A stretch of 14,417 nt of DNA from UBA11164 sp002420085 (GTDB lineage: Bacteria; Pseudomonadota; Gammaproteobacteria; Xanthomonadales; Xanthomonadaceae), in contig DALYLJ010000081.1 in NCBI GenBank assembly GCA_031976395.1, forward strand, positions 1 through 14,417. Reading direction: 5' to 3'. The notes under the pieces were generated by a model. It had not been told where the DNA came from. It did not search any database and saw only the letters and a list, made by a program, of their open reading frames with translations. A program made the translations under genes and the position numbers. Below, piece after piece: positions 12,772 through 14,417 of this stretch. Every line of letters begins with the position of its first letter. The first letter of the stretch is position 1.

Positions 12772-13925
12772 TCGAAACCGATCCTGCCGACCATCAGGAC
12801 GGCTTCTTCGCACAGGCCCTGCTCGATTGGCACCGCCAGCATGGCCGTCATGACCTGCCCTGGCAGCATCCCCGCAGCCCGTACCGCGTCTGGCTGGCCG
12901 AAATCATGCTCCAGCAGACCCAGGTCCGCACGGTCATTCCCTACTTTCAGCGCTTCATCACTGAGCTTCCCGATCTGCAATCATTGGCCGACGCCGACCT
13001 CGACCGCGTGCTGACACTCTGGTCCGGGCTCGGCTATTACGCCCGTGCCCGCAACCTCCATCGCAGCGCCCGACTCTGCATCGATCGACACGGCGGGCAA
13101 CTGCCGCAGAACTTCGATGCCCTCGCGGCACTGCCGGGAATCGGCCGCAGCACGGCCGGCGCCATCCTGGCCCAGGCCCATGGACAGGCTCACGCCATCC
13201 TCGACGGCAATGTCCGCCGTCTGCTGTGCCGCTACCACGGCATCGAAGGCTGGCCTGGCAGGACCGATATCCTCGACCGGCTCTGGCACCTGGCCGAACT
13301 CCACCTGCGACCACTGAGCGGATCATCGCCGCAGCCATTTCCGCAACCCGACCCATCACCGCAACCTGCCCAACCAGCGAACCACCCGCTCGCCGACTAC
13401 ACCCAGGCACAGATGGACCTCGGCGCCACCGTCTGCACCCGCAGCCGACCCAACTGCCCGGCCTGCCCATTGCGCGATCGATGCCACGCCCACCGCCACG
13501 GCAGCACCGAGCGCCTGCCGACCCCACGGCCCGGCAAGCACCTGCCGCAACGACACACCCTGATGCTGATCCTGCTCGATCGCCAAGGTCGAGTCATGCT
13601 GCACCGTCGGCCAGCCAGCGGCGTCTGGTCCGGCCTGTGGTCCCTGCCGGAAGCCGCCGACCTGGATGCCGCACGCAGCCTGCTCGCTCGACTGTTCGGC
13701 ATCGACGCCGACCCGGACCTTCGGCTTGCCGCATTCGATCACGTGTTCAGCCATTACCGCTTGCGGATCGAGCCCCTGCTGTGGCGCAACCTGAGCATCC
13801 ACCCGAACCGAATCGCCGAGCACGACCCGGACAGCCACTGGCTGGCCATCGACCATCTCGGCGAAATCGGCCTGCCGGCACCTGTCCGAAAACTGCTCGC
13901 CACGCGCCCGGATCGGCTCGACTGA
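12768..13925 (+). CDS. mutY: A/G-specific adenine DNA glycosylase
   Basis: A 385-residue base-excision repair enzyme that removes adenine mispaired with 8-oxoguanine. The catalytic Glu45 is in WLAEIMLQQTQV (42–53). The helix–hairpin–helix is LPGIGRSTAGAI (122–133), followed by catalytic Asp146 in ILDGNVRRLL. The [4Fe-4S] loop is C223-x6-C230-x2-C233-x5-C239. The C-terminal NUDIX-like 8-oxoG recognition domain (about 263–385) shows GVWSGLWSLPE (285–295) and the FSHYRL element (327–332). A Pro/Gln/Ser-rich insert (about 184–207) lies between the catalytic domain and the conserved ADYTQAQMDLGA, longer than in the enterobacterial enzyme. The ATG overlaps the AsmA-like stop (ATGA) and no Shine-Dalgarno is seen, so coupling is likely. 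yggX follows 68 bases later. Confidence 0.97.
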   Translation: MIETDPADHQDGFFAQALLDWHRQHGRHDLPWQHPRSPYRVWLAEIMLQQTQVRTVIPYFQRFITELPDLQSLADADLDRVLTLWSGLGYYARARNLHRSARLCIDRHGGQLPQNFDALAALPGIGRSTAGAILAQAHGQAHAILDGNVRRLLCRYHGIEGWPGRTDILDRLWHLAELHLRPLSGSSPQPFPQPDPSPQPAQPANHPLADYTQAQMDLGATVCTRSRPNCPACPLRDRCHAHRHGSTERLPTPRPGKHLPQRHTLMLILLDRQGRVMLHRRPASGVWSGLWSLPEAADLDAARSLLARLFGIDADPDLRLAAFDHVFSHYRLRIEPLLWRNLSIHPNRIAEHDPDSHWLAIDHLGEIGLPAPVRKLLATRPDRLD

Positions 13926-13960
13926 ACGACGCGCAGCCGACCCGGCCACAGCCCTCACGG

Positions 13961-13966
13961 TAAGAT
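13961..13966 (+). promoter_or_regulatory. Candidate -10 element for yggX
   Basis: TAAGAT lies 27 bases before the yggX ATG in the mutY–yggX gap. The -35 region is a poor match. If used, the 5' leader would be only about 20 bases with no Shine-Dalgarno. Confidence 0.4.
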
Positions 13967-13993
13967 GAGCGGCCCGTCCAACCCGCCCCGACC

Positions 13994-14266
13994 ATGGCCA
14001 GAACCGTCTTCTGCGAAAAGCACCGCATCGAAACCGAAGGACTCGACTTCGCACCCTGGCCCGGCGACCTGGGCAAGCGCGTCTACGCCCACATCGGCAA
14101 GCCCGCCTGGTCCGAATGGCTCGCCCACCAGACCATGCTGATCAACGAAAACCGCCTGTCACCGCTGGACCCGAAGCATCGCGCCTTCCTGGCCGAGCAG
14201 ATGGAGCGCTTCCTGTTTGGCGACGGCGCTGCCCCACCTGCCGGCTACATCCCGCCCGAATCGTGA
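13994..14266 (+). CDS. yggX: Probable Fe(II)-trafficking protein YggX
   Basis: A 90-residue protein of full family length. YggX is a small cytosolic protein linked to iron handling and protection of Fe–S clusters from oxidative damage. The N-terminus MARTVFCEKHRIETEGLDF carries the conserved Cys7. The core RVYAHIGKPAWSEWLAHQTMLINENRLSPLDPKHRAFLAEQMERF (29–73, given here only as landmarks: Gly–Lys–Pro–Ala–Trp, Trp–Leu, INENRL, FL at the end) and the C-terminal GYIPPES are typical. The ATG at 13994 is the only sensible start and has no Shine-Dalgarno. It is placed downstream of mutY as in enterobacteria and pseudomonads, which fits a joint oxidative-stress role. Confidence 0.96.
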   Translation: MARTVFCEKHRIETEGLDFAPWPGDLGKRVYAHIGKPAWSEWLAHQTMLINENRLSPLDPKHRAFLAEQMERFLFGDGAAPPAGYIPPES

Positions 14267-14352
14267 GTCATCACCGTGGTCGGTCGAGGATCACCGCCAG
14301 CCCAGCGAGAACCTGACACCAGACCGAAATCGGACGACACCTGGCCACCGCC

Positions 14353-14382
14353 CTCGCTCGCTGGAGCGAACGTCGCAGCGAG
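14353..14382. repeat. Nested inverted repeat downstream of yggX
   Basis: ctcgct (14353–14358) pairs with agcgag (14377–14382). Inside it cgct (14359–14362) pairs with agcg (14365–14368). No T-run follows on either strand, so termination is uncertain. A second small inverted repeat, cgcatc–cc–gatgcg, occupies the last 14 bases (14404–14417). No gene is seen in this 151-base tail. Confidence 0.35.
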
Positions 14383-14417
14383 AGTCGTCGTGACATCCAG
14401 ATTCGCATCCCGATGCG

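Noticed and set aside
14267..14417. Possible tRNA gene after yggX, as seen in some pseudomonads
   Set aside because: No T-loop GTTCRA motif or cloverleaf pairing could be made on either strand; only small inverted repeats are present.

Overview
This 14.4 kb window is a high-GC bacterial chromosome segment. Gene content and order point to a gammaproteobacterium, probably near Xanthomonadales/Lysobacterales. That placement is inference: it rests on rsmD divergent from ftsY, a coaD–(lipoprotein)–ferredoxin–ggt run, an AsmA-like–mutY–yggX run, and a lipoprotein resembling ones I recall from xanthomonads. No mobile element, CRISPR array, rRNA or tRNA is visible, and no stretch over 300 bases lacks a gene.

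Left end (1–1934, minus strand). Two genes of unrecognised function appear to be co-transcribed leftward. A 436-residue protein has an acidic, Phe/Asp-repeat N-terminus and a basic Ala/Arg-rich C-terminus. A 97-residue relative follows it, with the same FDE repeats, the same DEFL core and a hexa-arginine tail. A perfect 16-bp palindrome separates them. This is the least explained part of the window.

Middle left (1935–2947). A MAPEG-family membrane protein gene (minus) is divergent from a small single-pass membrane or exported protein resembling DUF4359 (plus).

Central minus-strand run (2948–10213). In transcription order it holds rsmD, coaD, a lipoprotein gene, a YfhL-type ferredoxin gene, ggt, a metallo-beta-lactamase-fold hydrolase gene, a TMEM43-family gene and a Tat-exported PhoX/DUF839 gene. 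Ferredoxin–ggt, hydrolase–TMEM43 and TMEM43–PhoX each overlap by 4 bases (ATGA or GTGA), which suggests translational coupling. A terminator-like hairpin with a T-run lies between rsmD and coaD, and a 10-bp-stem hairpin sits directly in front of the ferredoxin start.

Right end (10353–14266, plus strand). ftsY, a short AsmA-like gene, mutY (4-base ATGA overlap with the AsmA-like gene) and yggX cover SRP-dependent membrane targeting, the cell envelope, 8-oxoG:A repair and iron trafficking/oxidative protection. ftsY and yggX each have a candidate -10 element a few tens of bases upstream and no Shine-Dalgarno sequence. The last 150 bases hold only imperfect inverted repeats.

Across the window the palindrome CGATCG is strongly over-represented by hand count (about 37 copies against about 5 expected from base composition).
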